This document shows positions 1 through 8,278 of a stretch of 64,000 bases of DNA, piece after piece. The notes below the pieces were generated by a model, which saw only the letters and a program-made list of their open reading frames with translations, made no database searches and was not told where the DNA came from. Each line of letters starts with the position of its first letter. Position 1 is the first letter of the stretch. The stretch is from contig NZ_OX044366.1 in NCBI RefSeq assembly GCF_943846705.1, positions 3,410,001-3,474,000 on the forward strand. Direction: 5' to 3'. Position numbers and translations under genes: made by a program. This DNA comes from an uncultured Pseudomonas sp. GTDB lineage: Bacteria; Pseudomonadota; Gammaproteobacteria; Pseudomonadales; Pseudomonadaceae.

Positions 1-1
1 G

Positions 2-472
2 CGCCCAGTTGGCTGGTACACCGGGCGTACCGGTCCGAACACCCGCCGTCTGGTGCGCGAAGAAGGTGGCTTTTTGTATGACAGCGACACCTACGACGAT
101 GACCTGCCCTACTGGGACCCTGCCAGCACCGCAGATAAACCGCACCTGGTGATCCCTTACACCCTAGACACCAATGACATGCGCTTCACCCAGGTGCAGG
201 GCTTCAACACCGGCGATGACTTCTTCCATTACCTCAAAGACGCCTTCGATGTGCTCTACGCCGAAGGCGTAGCCGGCGCACCGAAGATGCTCACCATCGG
301 CATGCACTGCCGCCTGCTCGGCCGCCCTGCGCGCATGGCAGCACTGGCACGCTTTATTGAATACGTGCAAAGCCACGAACAGGTCTGGTGCGCTCGTCGC
401 GTCGACATAGCCAAACATTGGCATGCGACCCACCCCTTCACTCAGCCGGCTGGTAAGGAGCTCGCGCAATGA
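2..472 (+). CDS. puuE: Allantoinase PuuE, polysaccharide-deacetylase type (5' truncated)
   Basis: This is the C-terminal 156 residues of a PuuE-type allantoinase, which opens the allantoin ring to allantoate in the cytoplasm. The reading frame is open from base 2 and begins with RPVGWYTGRTGPNTRRLV, so the true start lies left of the window. Visible family features are the GFLYDSDTYDDDLPYW stretch and the LTIGMHCRLLGRPAR segment near the C-terminus, both typical of the urate-linked polysaccharide deacetylase family, which is unrelated to metal-dependent AllB. Its stop overlaps the uraD start by 4 bases (ATGA), so the two are translationally coupled. The following genes (uraD, allA, puuD, purine permease) fix the pathway as aerobic urate catabolism. 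The assignment is secure; only the N-terminal part is unseen. Confidence 0.93.
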   Translation, partial: RPVGWYTGRTGPNTRRLVREEGGFLYDSDTYDDDLPYWDPASTADKPHLVIPYTLDTNDMRFTQVQGFNTGDDFFHYLKDAFDVLYAEGVAGAPKMLTIGMHCRLLGRPARMAALARFIEYVQSHEQVWCARRVDIAKHWHATHPFTQPAGKELAQ

Positions 473-984
473 ACCGTTTTCAAACCCTGACCCCGTCGAG
501 CCTGAGCCGCGAAGCGTTCGTTAGCACCTTCGCCGACATTTATGAGCACTCGCCCTGGGTCGCCGAACAAGCTTTTGACCTCGGTCAGGACCCTAGCATT
601 GATGAGGTTGACGGCTTGCATCAGCGCATGGCCAACCTGTTGCTCAGCGCCGATCACGCTGCCCAGCTGGCACTGATCAATGCGCACCCGGACCTCGCTG
701 GCAAGGCCGCCGTGCAGGGTGAGTTGACCGCGTCCTCAACATCAGAGCAGGCCGGTGCTGGCATTCACGAATGCACGGCAGAAGAGTTTGTCCGCTTCAC
801 CACGCTCAATGATGCCTACAAAGCCAAGTTCGGCTTCCCCTTCATCATGGCGGTGAAAGGCAGCAATCGGCACCAGATCCTCGCGGCGTTCGAGGAGCGT
901 ATCCATAACGCCCCGGAGCAAGAGTTCGCCTGCGCACTGGCCGAAATCAACAAGATCGCGCTGTTCCGTCTGCAACAGTTGTAA
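469..984 (+). CDS. uraD: OHCU decarboxylase UraD
   Basis: A 171-residue 2-oxo-4-hydroxy-4-carboxy-5-ureidoimidazoline decarboxylase, the enzyme that converts OHCU stereospecifically to S-allantoin. The length matches the family. The C-terminal half contains LNDAYKAKFGFPFIMAVKG, the characteristic FGFPF signature, and the middle contains NAHPDLAGKAA, which carries the catalytic His region (HPDL). The start ATG overlaps the puuE stop, with a GGAG stretch shortly upstream. Acting between 5-hydroxyisourate hydrolase (hiuH, not in the window) and PuuE, it completes urate to allantoate. It is followed by 135 bp without a gene, where many Pseudomonas carry an allantoicase gene. Confidence 0.95.
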   Translation: MNRFQTLTPSSLSREAFVSTFADIYEHSPWVAEQAFDLGQDPSIDEVDGLHQRMANLLLSADHAAQLALINAHPDLAGKAAVQGELTASSTSEQAGAGIHECTAEEFVRFTTLNDAYKAKFGFPFIMAVKGSNRHQILAAFEERIHNAPEQEFACALAEINKIALFRLQQL

Positions 985-1119
985 GCCGTAACATCGAACA
1001 AGCTGCGCAGGCATCATGCGGGTTCTGTCAGGTGATTTGCTTACGACAGAGGCCACGCCGACACAAAGCCCACGCTTGGCAACAGGCATGGTTTATACGC
1101 AACCGATAAGAAGACCCAC

Positions 1120-1623
1120 ATGCGCAATTTGATCATTGAGCCCTTAAGCAAAGAAGCCTTCGCCCCCTTTGGTGATGTCATCGAAACCGCAGGCAGCGAA
1201 TTTTTCATGATCAACAACGGTTCGACTCGCCGCCATCACAAACTGGCCACGGTTGAAACCGCACAGCCCGACGATAAGGCGATCATCAGCATTTTCAGTG
1301 CCGAGCAAGTGCCGATGCCGCTGACTGTGCGCATGCTGGAACGACATCCGCTAGGCAGCCAGGCGTTTATCCCGCTGCTCGGCAACCCCTTTCTGATCGT
1401 GGTCGCGCCCGCTGGCGATGCACCTGTATCAGGGTTAGTCCGTGCCTTCCGTAGTAATGGTCGGCAAGGCATCAATTACCATCGCGGCGTTTGGCACCAC
1501 CCGGTGCTGACGATCGAAAAGCGGGATGACTTCCTGGTGGTTGATCGCAGTGGTTCTGGTAACAACTGCGATGAGCATTTCTTTACCGACGACGAGCTAC
1601 TGCTCCTCGCCCCCCACCAATAA
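1120..1623 (+). CDS. allA: Ureidoglycolate lyase AllA
   Basis: A 167-residue cupin-fold ureidoglycolate lyase, which splits ureidoglycolate into glyoxylate and urea at the end of urate/allantoin degradation. Family marks are EAFAPFGDVIE near the N-terminus, MLERHPLGSQAFIPL around residues 69-85 (HPLGSQ is strongly conserved), and the INYHRGVWHHP segment around residue 120, with the YHRGVWHH residues expected in the active site. The length is that of the family. The ATG at 1120 follows a purine-rich stretch (GATAAGAAGA). It lies 46 bp upstream of the puuD reading frame, consistent with one purine-catabolism transcript. Confidence 0.95.
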   Translation: MRNLIIEPLSKEAFAPFGDVIETAGSEFFMINNGSTRRHHKLATVETAQPDDKAIISIFSAEQVPMPLTVRMLERHPLGSQAFIPLLGNPFLIVVAPAGDAPVSGLVRAFRSNGRQGINYHRGVWHHPVLTIEKRDDFLVVDRSGSGNNCDEHFFTDDELLLLAPHQ

Positions 1624-1672
1624 GAGAAGCCCAGACTGACGGCGTGTCGGTACTGGGAAAGAGGTATTGATT

Positions 1673-2968
1673 GTGGAAGCACATTTGACTGAGTGGCTAA
1701 ACCTGAGCATTCGCTGGGTGCATATGATCACCGGCGTGGCCTGGATCGGCGCATCCTTCTACTTCGTCTGGCTGGAGAACAACCTCAACCGCAGCAACCC
1801 ACGGGATGGCCTGTCCGGCGACTTATGGGCGATCCACGGTGGCGGTATCTACCACCTGGAAAAATACAAACTGGCCCCACCGAAAATGCCGGAGAACCTG
1901 CACTGGTTCAAATGGGAAGCCTATTTCACCTGGCTGTCGGGCGTGGCCCTGATGCTGGTGGTGTACTACCTCAACCCAAGCCTGTATCTGGTCAAACCGG
2001 GCGTTGATCTGGCGCCAGAACTGGCCATCGTCATCGGCTTCGGCTCGATGATTGCGGGCTATGTGGCCTACCACTTCCTGTGTGATTCGGCCTTGGGCAA
2101 GCGCCCGGCGCTGCTCGGTGCGGTGCTGTTCGTCCTGTTGATCGCCGCCGCCTATGCTTTCAGCCAGATCTTCAGCGGCCGTGCAGCCTATATCCATGTC
2201 GGCGCAATCATCGGCACCATCATGGTCGGCAACGTGTTCTTCACCATCATGCCGGCCCAGCGCGCGCTGGTTAAAGCCATTGAAGACGGCACCACGCCCG
2301 ACCCAACCTTGCCCGCCAAAGGCCTGTTACGTTCGCGCCACAACAACTACTTCACCTTGCCGGTGCTGTTCATCATGATCAGCAACCACTTCCCGAGCAC
2401 CTACGGTAGCCAGTACAACTGGCTGATTCTGGCGGGCATCGCGATTCTGGCGGTATTGGTGCGGCACTACTTCAACACCCGCCATGACAGCAGCAAATAC
2501 ATCTGGACCCTGCCCGCCGCTGCTCTGGGCATGATCTGCCTGGCGTTCGTCACCGGCCCGAGCATGCAAGCCGCCCCGGCATCCGCACCGAAAGCCGCCG
2601 CGATCCAGTACGCCCCCGTACCGGCTACCGGCGTCAGTGCCAACCCAGCGGCAAGCAAGGCTGCTGAGCCGTCCGTACCAGCGGCAGCGCCCGCCACTTC
2701 GGCTGGCGTTGACTTTGCCAAGGTCAACAGTGTGATTCAGGAACGCTGCAGCGTATGTCACTCGGCGACCCCGAGCAGCCCGCTGTTCAGTGCGGCCCCG
2801 TTGGGTTTCATGCTGGATACGCCAGAGCAGATCAAGGGCCAGGCGGCGAAGATCCACGCACAAAGCGTTGCTTCGCAAATCATGCCGCTGGGCAACATGA
2901 CCCAGATGACCGCTGAAGAACGTGAGTTGATCGGCGCATGGATTGACCAGGGCGCACAGCTCAATTGA
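1673..2968 (+). CDS. puuD: Urate hydroxylase PuuD (membrane urate oxidase with C-terminal cytochrome c)
   Basis: PuuD oxidises urate to 5-hydroxyisourate at the inner membrane and passes electrons to the respiratory chain, unlike the soluble O2-dependent uricase. The first ~290 residues hold several hydrophobic membrane segments and the family start EAHLTEWLNLSIRWVHMITG. An Ala/Pro-rich linker (about residues 295-345) leads to a periplasmic cytochrome c domain with CSVCH (CxxCH) near residue 360. I chose the GTG at 1673 because AGAGG at 1659-1664 is spaced well for it; a TTG two codons upstream (1667) is too close to that site. It is followed by a GC-rich hairpin terminator. The assignment is secure. 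Confidence 0.94.
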   Translation: MEAHLTEWLNLSIRWVHMITGVAWIGASFYFVWLENNLNRSNPRDGLSGDLWAIHGGGIYHLEKYKLAPPKMPENLHWFKWEAYFTWLSGVALMLVVYYLNPSLYLVKPGVDLAPELAIVIGFGSMIAGYVAYHFLCDSALGKRPALLGAVLFVLLIAAAYAFSQIFSGRAAYIHVGAIIGTIMVGNVFFTIMPAQRALVKAIEDGTTPDPTLPAKGLLRSRHNNYFTLPVLFIMISNHFPSTYGSQYNWLILAGIAILAVLVRHYFNTRHDSSKYIWTLPAAALGMICLAFVTGPSMQAAPASAPKAAAIQYAPVPATGVSANPAASKAAEPSVPAAAPATSAGVDFAKVNSVIQERCSVCHSATPSSPLFSAAPLGFMLDTPEQIKGQAAKIHAQSVASQIMPLGNMTQMTAEERELIGAWIDQGAQLN

Positions 2969-2976
2969 TCCAGCCG

Positions 2977-3008
2977 AATGCCGCGCTTATCTGAGCGCGG
3001 CATTTGTG
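2977..3008 (+). terminator. Hairpin terminator after puuD
   Basis: A perfect 11-bp stem (AATGCCGCGCT at 2977-2987 and its complement at 2994-3004) with a 6-base loop, starting 9 bases after the puuD stop. The T run is short (TTTG), so it may be a weak intrinsic terminator. Confidence 0.7.
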
Positions 3009-3194
3009 CCCCCTCGCAAATAAATCTCCGCCACAGGCATCGCCCTGGCTGCCCCCCTTCCTTGTTTATGTCTGCCGTCTCGCTCGCCTGGCGGCCTACT
3101 TACGCTTGCGCCTAAAACAATCGCAGATTGCCGTCAGACGATGACAGGTGAACTGACAGGTCGCCATCAATATCCAACCATCTCACTTATTATT

Positions 3195-3204
3195 TTGTAC
3201 ACAA
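3195..3204. promoter_or_regulatory. Candidate GntR-type operator upstream of purine permease
   Basis: TTGTACACAA is a near-palindrome (TTGT/ACAA arms) within the AT-rich promoter region. A second inverted pair, ACAAT at 3201-3205 and ATTGT at 3216-3220, overlaps it. Such dyads suit a FadR/VanR-type GntR regulator, and purine catabolism clusters often carry one. No regulator gene is in the window, so this is inference. Confidence 0.35.
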
Positions 3205-3354
3205 TCGCAAAATAAATTGTTTTTATAGGTGTGGACAAGTTGCTATAGTCGAAGCGTTATGACCACGCAGACACCTTTCAACTGCGTGCAGAACAGAGGC
3301 GCCGTGAAGCCTCGCAAGCCCATGACCGTATAAAAACAAATGGCAGGCTCTGAT

Positions 3355-4830
3355 ATGACCACGACTAATACCGCAAGCGCCGCAGCTCCGTCTGCTGGTA
3401 GCCACGACCTGATCTACCAGCTGGATGATCGCCCCTCCTTTGGCCCTTCTCTGTTTGCTGCGCTGCAACACGTGCTGGCGAGTTTCGTCGGTGTCATCAC
3501 CCCCACCCTAATTGTTGGCAACGTACTCGGCCTCGGTGCTTATGTGCCTTATCTGGTGAGCATGGCGCTGTTTGTTTCCGGCCTTGGCACCTTTGTCCAA
3601 GCCAAGCGTATTGGCCCGATCGGTTCAGGGTTGCTGTGCCTGCAAGGCACCAGCTTTGCCTTCCTAAGTGCCATTCTCAGCGCCGGGATGATCGTTAAAT
3701 CGCGTGGCGGCAGCCCCGAGGAGATTCTCTCGACCCTGTTTGGCGTGTGCTTTTGCGCGGCATTCGTTGAAATTGCCTTTAGCCAGGTGATGACCAAGTT
3801 GCGCAAAATCGTCACCCCGGTGGTGACCGGCACGATTATTTGCCTGATTGGTTTGTCGCTGATCAAGGTGGCCATGACTGATATCGCCGGTGGCTTCGGC
3901 GCGCCGGACCTGGGGGCCTTGCATCACCTGGGGTTGGCGGCATTGGTACTGACCACCATCATCGTGCTCAACCGCTTCAAGTCGCAGGTGGTACGCCTGT
4001 CTGCGGTGATTGTCGGCTTAGCGGTGGGCTTTGCCGTGGCCTGGTACACCGGCCGGGTGGATTTCGCCAACATGGCTGACGTGCCGCTGGTCAGTGTGCC
4101 GGTGCCGTTCAAGTTCGGCTTTAGCTTCGATTGGTTGGCGTTTGTGCCGATCGCGGTGATCTTCCTGATCACGCCGCTGGAAACCGCCGGCGACCTGACT
4201 GCCAACTCGATCATCTCCAAGCAGCCGATTCAAGGCCCGGTCTATCTGCGTCGAATCAAGTCCGGCGTGCTGGCCGATGGCTGCAACTCGGCCATGGCGG
4301 CCATGTTCAATAGCCTGCCAATGACTACCTTTAGCCAAAACAACGGCGTAATCCAGCTCACCGGCGTCGCCAGTCGTCACGTTGGCTATTACATCGCGGC
4401 AATATTCGTCCTGCTCGGTTTGTTCCCGACCCTCGGCGCGGTGCTGCAATTGATGCCCAAGCCGGTCCTTGGCGGTGCCACCCTGATCATGTTCGGTACG
4501 GTCGCCGTCGCCGGTATCCGCATCCTTTCTGAAGCAGGCCTGCACCGCCGCAACGTGCTAATCGTGGCCATCTCTCTCGGTCTTGGCTTGGGCGTAGCCG
4601 CAGTACCGGGCGCGCTGTCGCAGATGCCGGACTTCCTGAAAAACATCTTTGGCTCACCGATCACCATCGGCGCCCTGAGTGCAATCCTGCTCAACGTGTT
4701 CCTGCCGGAAGAAGATCCCGCGCCAGTCGACCATTCCTACGACCCCGAAGCGCATCTGCACACAGTGCTGCAGAACAGGCATGGCGAAGAGCGTGAAGCG
4801 AGTACAGGCAAAGCCTATAACGCCAGCTGA
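3355..4830 (+). CDS. NCS2 family purine/urate permease
   Basis: A nucleobase:cation symporter-2 transporter of about 491 residues that imports urate or xanthine across the inner membrane with a cation. The protein is almost entirely hydrophobic, with roughly 12-14 membrane segments. The NCS2 signature is visible in segments such as HVLASFVGVITPTLIVG near the N-terminus, ETAGDLTANS (the conserved ETxGD motif) and NSLPMTTFSQNNGVIQLTG (the SxxxTTFSQNxG motif). Two starts are possible: ATG 3340 has no ribosome site, whereas ATG 3355 has CAGG 7 bases upstream, so I prefer 3355. Its place after puuD and before a Tsx-like channel supports urate uptake. Substrate preference (urate, xanthine or both) cannot be read from the sequence. 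Confidence 0.88.
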   Translation: MTTTNTASAAAPSAGSHDLIYQLDDRPSFGPSLFAALQHVLASFVGVITPTLIVGNVLGLGAYVPYLVSMALFVSGLGTFVQAKRIGPIGSGLLCLQGTSFAFLSAILSAGMIVKSRGGSPEEILSTLFGVCFCAAFVEIAFSQVMTKLRKIVTPVVTGTIICLIGLSLIKVAMTDIAGGFGAPDLGALHHLGLAALVLTTIIVLNRFKSQVVRLSAVIVGLAVGFAVAWYTGRVDFANMADVPLVSVPVPFKFGFSFDWLAFVPIAVIFLITPLETAGDLTANSIISKQPIQGPVYLRRIKSGVLADGCNSAMAAMFNSLPMTTFSQNNGVIQLTGVASRHVGYYIAAIFVLLGLFPTLGAVLQLMPKPVLGGATLIMFGTVAVAGIRILSEAGLHRRNVLIVAISLGLGLGVAAVPGALSQMPDFLKNIFGSPITIGALSAILLNVFLPEEDPAPVDHSYDPEAHLHTVLQNRHGEEREASTGKAYNAS

Positions 4831-4852
4831 ACACCCTAGTCCGCACCAGACC

Positions 4853-4876
4853 CACTCGGCTGCTCGCGGCCGAGTG
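4853..4876 (+). other. Hairpin between permease and outer-membrane channel
   Basis: A perfect 8-bp stem (CACTCGGC at 4853-4860 with GCCGAGTG at 4869-4876) around an 8-base loop, without a T run. It lies in the 85-bp gap between the two genes and could modulate downstream expression or mRNA stability; the role is inferred. Confidence 0.5.
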
Positions 4877-4915
4877 TGGAGCAACGACGTAAGTCCAAAT
4901 AATAAGGAAAAAACA

Positions 4916-5767
4916 ATGAGCTCAAAGTGTCTAGCCAGCTTCATCGTACTGTCCGCCGGCATTCTTGGTTGCCAGCAGGCAGTGGCCGGTGACGCCCTGT
5001 TGTGGCAGAACAACAGCCTTTCTTACCTGTACGGCGAAAACTTCAATAGAGGTCAATTCAACACCGAGCAGCAGGGCACGCAAACCACCTTTACCGCTGA
5101 ACATGCCAGTGGTTGGGTATGGGGCGACGCATTCGGCTTTGCCGACTATGTGCTGGCGGATAACAAGCAGTCGCGCCGTGGTGACTTCGGCCAAGAAAAA
5201 GACAGCTTCTATTACATGGAGCTCTCGCCGCGTGTGAGCCTCAGCTGGTTGAGCGGTCAGAAGCTCGCCGTCGGCCCGTTGAAGGACGTGTATGCGGCCT
5301 TTACCTATGAAAAAGGCAATGGCGGCGCAGGTACAGAGAACTACCTGTATGGCATCGGTACGGCCTGGAACGTGCCCGGTTTTGCTTTCTTCAATGCCAA
5401 CCTGTACCGGGTGAAAGTCAACAACAACGTCTACTTTGACCGTAACCATGGCAACAACAACGCTCACACCTATCAGCTGACCCTCTCCGGCGCTTACCCC
5501 TTCGCTATCGGCGAGCAGGATTTTGTGGTGGATGGTTTCGTTGACTGGCGTGCCGGAACGTCGACAGCGAATACCCGCACCTCGGTCGGCTCTTCCATTC
5601 AGGTCAAATGGGATGCGGGTAAAGCGCTGTTTGGCGAAGGCCGCAAGCTGTATGTCGGTAGCGAAGTCAACATGTGGAATAACCGCTACGGCGCTAAACC
5701 AATTGATGGCTCCGGCCATGGCTTCGACCAGAGCTCAATCCAGGCGCTGGTCAAGTACCACTTCTAA
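4916..5767 (+). CDS. Tsx-like nucleoside-channel outer-membrane protein
   Basis: A 283-residue outer-membrane beta-barrel of the Tsx/OmpK nucleoside-channel type, probably passing purines or nucleosides into the periplasm for the adjacent NCS2 permease. The N-terminus is a signal peptide of about 25 residues ending near QAVA/GDAL. The rest shows alternating aromatic/polar strands and a C-terminal strand ending in LVKYHF, with the terminal Phe recognised by the BAM complex. The start at 4916 is chosen because AAGGA lies just upstream and the signal peptide begins there; the frame is open further upstream through non-coding sequence. It is followed by two hairpins. The gene order (inner-membrane permease, then outer-membrane channel) suggests a complete uptake route. 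Confidence 0.82.
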   Translation: MSSKCLASFIVLSAGILGCQQAVAGDALLWQNNSLSYLYGENFNRGQFNTEQQGTQTTFTAEHASGWVWGDAFGFADYVLADNKQSRRGDFGQEKDSFYYMELSPRVSLSWLSGQKLAVGPLKDVYAAFTYEKGNGGAGTENYLYGIGTAWNVPGFAFFNANLYRVKVNNNVYFDRNHGNNNAHTYQLTLSGAYPFAIGEQDFVVDGFVDWRAGTSTANTRTSVGSSIQVKWDAGKALFGEGRKLYVGSEVNMWNNRYGAKPIDGSGHGFDQSSIQALVKYHF

Positions 5768-6148
5768 GCGCCCAAGGCAGGTTACCGGGTAGGCGGTAAC
5801 CTGAACAAAAAGGGGGATGGCATAGTAGCCATCCCCCTTTTTTATTGGCGGTTCGGGCAACGCGGCATAGGCTCAAGTGGCCCGCGTGTGCAGGCCTGCC
5901 GCTGACGCAGCGCTACGTTAAAGGCAGTGTTGGCAAATGTCTGCCGTACAGCGACTCAATAGTCAGCTTGCGACCTGGCACAGGTTCACTATTAGGCCTG
6001 AAAAATACTCGGCTATAAGATCAATCAGGCATCTTGATTAGGCTGCAACACGCTGGCCTATAACAGCCCGCAGAGGTTGTGAGCGCTGCATTGGCGCATT
6101 AGATTAGCTAATTATGTTAGGCACCCATCATAAGCAGAAGGGATAAAC
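5768..6148. other. Intergenic region between purine block and phosphotransferase
   Basis: No gene is visible in these 381 bp. After the terminator there is an imperfect dyad (ATCAA 6020-6024 / TTGAT 6034-6038) and an AT-rich stretch from about 6095 to 6125 that probably holds the promoter of the next gene; a purine-rich AGAAGGG ribosome site precedes the ATG at 6149. Confidence 0.5.
5780..5843 (+). terminator. Tandem hairpins with strong terminator after Tsx-like gene
   Basis: A 7-bp hairpin (GGTTACC 5780-5786 / GGTAACC 5795-5801) is followed by a perfect 10-bp stem (GGGGGATGGC 5812-5821 / complement 5828-5837) and six T residues, a textbook intrinsic terminator ending the purine block. An A tract before the second stem means it could also work leftward. 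Confidence 0.9.
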
Positions 6149-7216
6149 ATGGCGCTTACTGACCAGTCCACCCGTATCCGCGAAGGCGAAGAACTCGACG
6201 CCGCGGTCATCGACCAGTATCTCAAGGCGCATATCCCAGGCCTGACAGGCGAGCCGCGCATCAGCCAGTTCCCCGGTGGTGCGTCGAACCTGACGTACCT
6301 ACTCGAGTACCCAGGCCAAGAACTGGTGCTGCGTCGCCCGCCGTTTGGTCACAAGGCCAAGTCCGCGCATGACATGGGTCGCGAGTACCGCATCCTCAAT
6401 CAGCTCAACGCCGGCTTCCCCTACTGCCCGAAAGCCTACGCGCACTGCACGGACGAAGCGCTGATCGGCGGTGAGTTCTATGTGATGGAGCGGGTCAACG
6501 GCATCATCCTGCGCTCCGACATGCCGGCCGAGCTGAACTTCAGCGAAGAGCAGACCCGCAACCTGTGCAAAAGCTTTATCGACAAAATGGTAGAACTGCA
6601 CAACGTCGACTATCAGGCCTGCGGCCTGGGCGACCTGGGCAAGCCGGAAGGGTATGTACAGCGGCAAATTAGCGGCTGGAGTGATCGCTATGAAAAAGCC
6701 CTGACCCCCGATGCGCCGCTGTGGGAGCCTGTCAAGGCCTGGCTTAAAGAGAAGATGCCCGCCGACCACCACAAGCCCGGCATCGTGCATAACGACTACC
6801 GCTTCGACAACGTGATTCTCAACCCGCAGAACCCAAGCGAGATCATCGGCGTACTGGACTGGGAGCTGACCACCATCGGCGACCCGTTAATGGACCTGGG
6901 CAACACCCTGGCCTACTGGATCGAAGCCGATGACCCTGCCCCTGTGCAGATGATGCGCCGTCAGCCAAGCAACGCCCCAGGGATGCTCACGCGCCAGCAG
7001 TTTGCCGACTACTACGCCGAGCGCTCAGGGATTGAAATCAACAGCATCGATTTCTACTACACCTACGGCCTGTTCCGTTTGGCCGGCATCGTGCAGCAGA
7101 TTTACTACCGCTATTACCACGGCCAAACCCAGGACAAACGCTTCGCCCAGTTCATTCATATGAACAAGTTGCTGGAGCAGATGAGCCTGCAGGTCATCAA
7201 TAAATCGCAGCTGTAA
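6149..7216 (+). CDS. Phosphotransferase family protein (APH fold, ACAD10/11-like)
   Basis: A 355-residue protein of the aminoglycoside-phosphotransferase fold, in the branch related to the kinase domain of acyl-CoA dehydrogenases 10/11 rather than to resistance enzymes. The catalytic loop HNDYRFDN lies near residues 213-220 and the metal-binding DWE near residue 238; PGGASNLTYLL near residue 34 is the nucleotide-binding region. Family members of this branch are thought to phosphorylate hydroxyacyl compounds during breakdown of 4-hydroxy acids. The next gene is a short-chain dehydrogenase 37 bp downstream with the same strand, a pairing consistent with fatty-acid or hydroxy-acid catabolism. 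The substrate is unknown; an antibiotic role is unlikely. Confidence 0.85.
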   Translation: MALTDQSTRIREGEELDAAVIDQYLKAHIPGLTGEPRISQFPGGASNLTYLLEYPGQELVLRRPPFGHKAKSAHDMGREYRILNQLNAGFPYCPKAYAHCTDEALIGGEFYVMERVNGIILRSDMPAELNFSEEQTRNLCKSFIDKMVELHNVDYQACGLGDLGKPEGYVQRQISGWSDRYEKALTPDAPLWEPVKAWLKEKMPADHHKPGIVHNDYRFDNVILNPQNPSEIIGVLDWELTTIGDPLMDLGNTLAYWIEADDPAPVQMMRRQPSNAPGMLTRQQFADYYAERSGIEINSIDFYYTYGLFRLAGIVQQIYYRYYHGQTQDKRFAQFIHMNKLLEQMSLQVINKSQL

Positions 7217-7253
7217 CGGCCGAACAGGCCTCTCAATAAGAAAGGAAAAACAC

Positions 7254-8021
7254 ATGTCCAAGACCCAACTGTTCGACCTCGACGGCAAGATCGCATTCGT
7301 CTCCGGTGCCAGCCGCGGTATCGGCGAAGCCATCGCCAAGCTATTGGCGCAACAAGGCGCTCACGTGATTGTTTCCAGCCGCAAGATCGACGATTGCCAG
7401 AAAGTCGCTGACGCGATCATTGCTGATGGCGGCCAGGCGACTGCCGTGGCTTGCCACATTGGTGAAATGGAGCAGATCACCAACGTCTTCGCGCAAATCA
7501 AAGAACAGTTCGGCCGCCTCGACATCCTGGTCAACAACGCCGCCACCAACCCACAGTTCTGCAACGTATTGGACACCGACCTGGGGGCCTTTCAGAAGAC
7601 CGTCGATGTCAACATCCGCGGCTACTACTTCATGTCCATCGAAGGCGGCAAGCTGATGAAGGCCAACGGTGGCGGCAGTATCATCAACGTCGCCTCGATC
7701 AATGGCGTCTCCCCTGGCGAATTCCAGGGTATCTACTCGGTCACCAAGGCGGCAGTAATCAGCATGACCAAGGTGTTCGCCAAGGAATGTGCGCAGTTCG
7801 GCATCCGCTGCAACGCCCTGCTGCCAGGCCTGACCGACACCAAGTTTGCCTCTGCGCTGGTGAAGAACGACGCGATTCTCAAGCTCGCCCTGCAGCGCAT
7901 CCCGCTCAAGCGCGTAGCCGAGCCAAGCGAAATGGCCGGTACCGTGTTGTACCTGGCCAGTGATGCCTCCAGCTACACCACCGGTGTGGCGCTGAACGTC
8001 GACGGTGGTTTCCTCTCCTAA
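7254..8021 (+). CDS. SDR family oxidoreductase
   Basis: A 255-residue classical short-chain dehydrogenase/reductase using NAD(P)H. The cofactor motif GASRGIGEA is at about residues 18-26, the NNA motif (VNNAATNP) near residue 95, and the catalytic Ser and YSVTK around residues 148-166. The C-terminus ends in GVALNVDGGF, the usual SDR ending. AGAAAGGA lies upstream of the ATG. It forms a two-gene unit with the preceding phosphotransferase and is followed by a terminator. The substrate cannot be read; the pairing suggests a 3-hydroxyacyl or similar compound. Confidence 0.88.
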   Translation: MSKTQLFDLDGKIAFVSGASRGIGEAIAKLLAQQGAHVIVSSRKIDDCQKVADAIIADGGQATAVACHIGEMEQITNVFAQIKEQFGRLDILVNNAATNPQFCNVLDTDLGAFQKTVDVNIRGYYFMSIEGGKLMKANGGGSIINVASINGVSPGEFQGIYSVTKAAVISMTKVFAKECAQFGIRCNALLPGLTDTKFASALVKNDAILKLALQRIPLKRVAEPSEMAGTVLYLASDASSYTTGVALNVDGGFLS

Positions 8022-8076
8022 CGAGTAAAAGGCGTTCGGTTAAGCCCTTTAGCTTGACCTTTGCCCGTAACAAATC

Positions 8077-8112
8077 AAAATCCGCAGCCTGCATGGGCCG
8101 CGGATTTTTTTA
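8077..8112 (+). terminator. Terminator after SDR gene
   Basis: A 9-bp stem (AAAATCCGC 8077-8085 / GCGGATTTT 8100-8108) with a 14-base loop, followed by a T run, about 55 bp after the SDR stop. The AAAA before the stem makes it plausible in both directions. Confidence 0.8.
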
Positions 8113-8278
8113 TGCGTGTTGCACTACCAGCACATAGCCTTTGCAGATGCGGCAAAAGGTCAGCGTATTAGTGCCTCTGCGAGGTCGATGGTCGTCGCTC
8201 TAATGGTCAGGGTCGCGCCGCTCACTGCGCGCCCTCAGGTTTAACCCTAAATTGATGCTGTAGATATTAAGGTCCCCC

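Larger units (their letters stand above)
2969..3354. other. Intergenic region before purine permease
   Basis: I see no gene in these 386 bp. The left end holds the puuD terminator hairpin. The right third (about 3180-3250) is AT-rich, contains a TTGT/ACAA palindrome and TATAGT at 3244-3249, and is the likely promoter region of the permease. Confidence 0.6.

Noticed and set aside
6149..7216. Aminoglycoside resistance gene
   Set aside because: The fold is APH-like, but the sequence and dehydrogenase neighbour fit the ACAD10/11-like metabolic branch.
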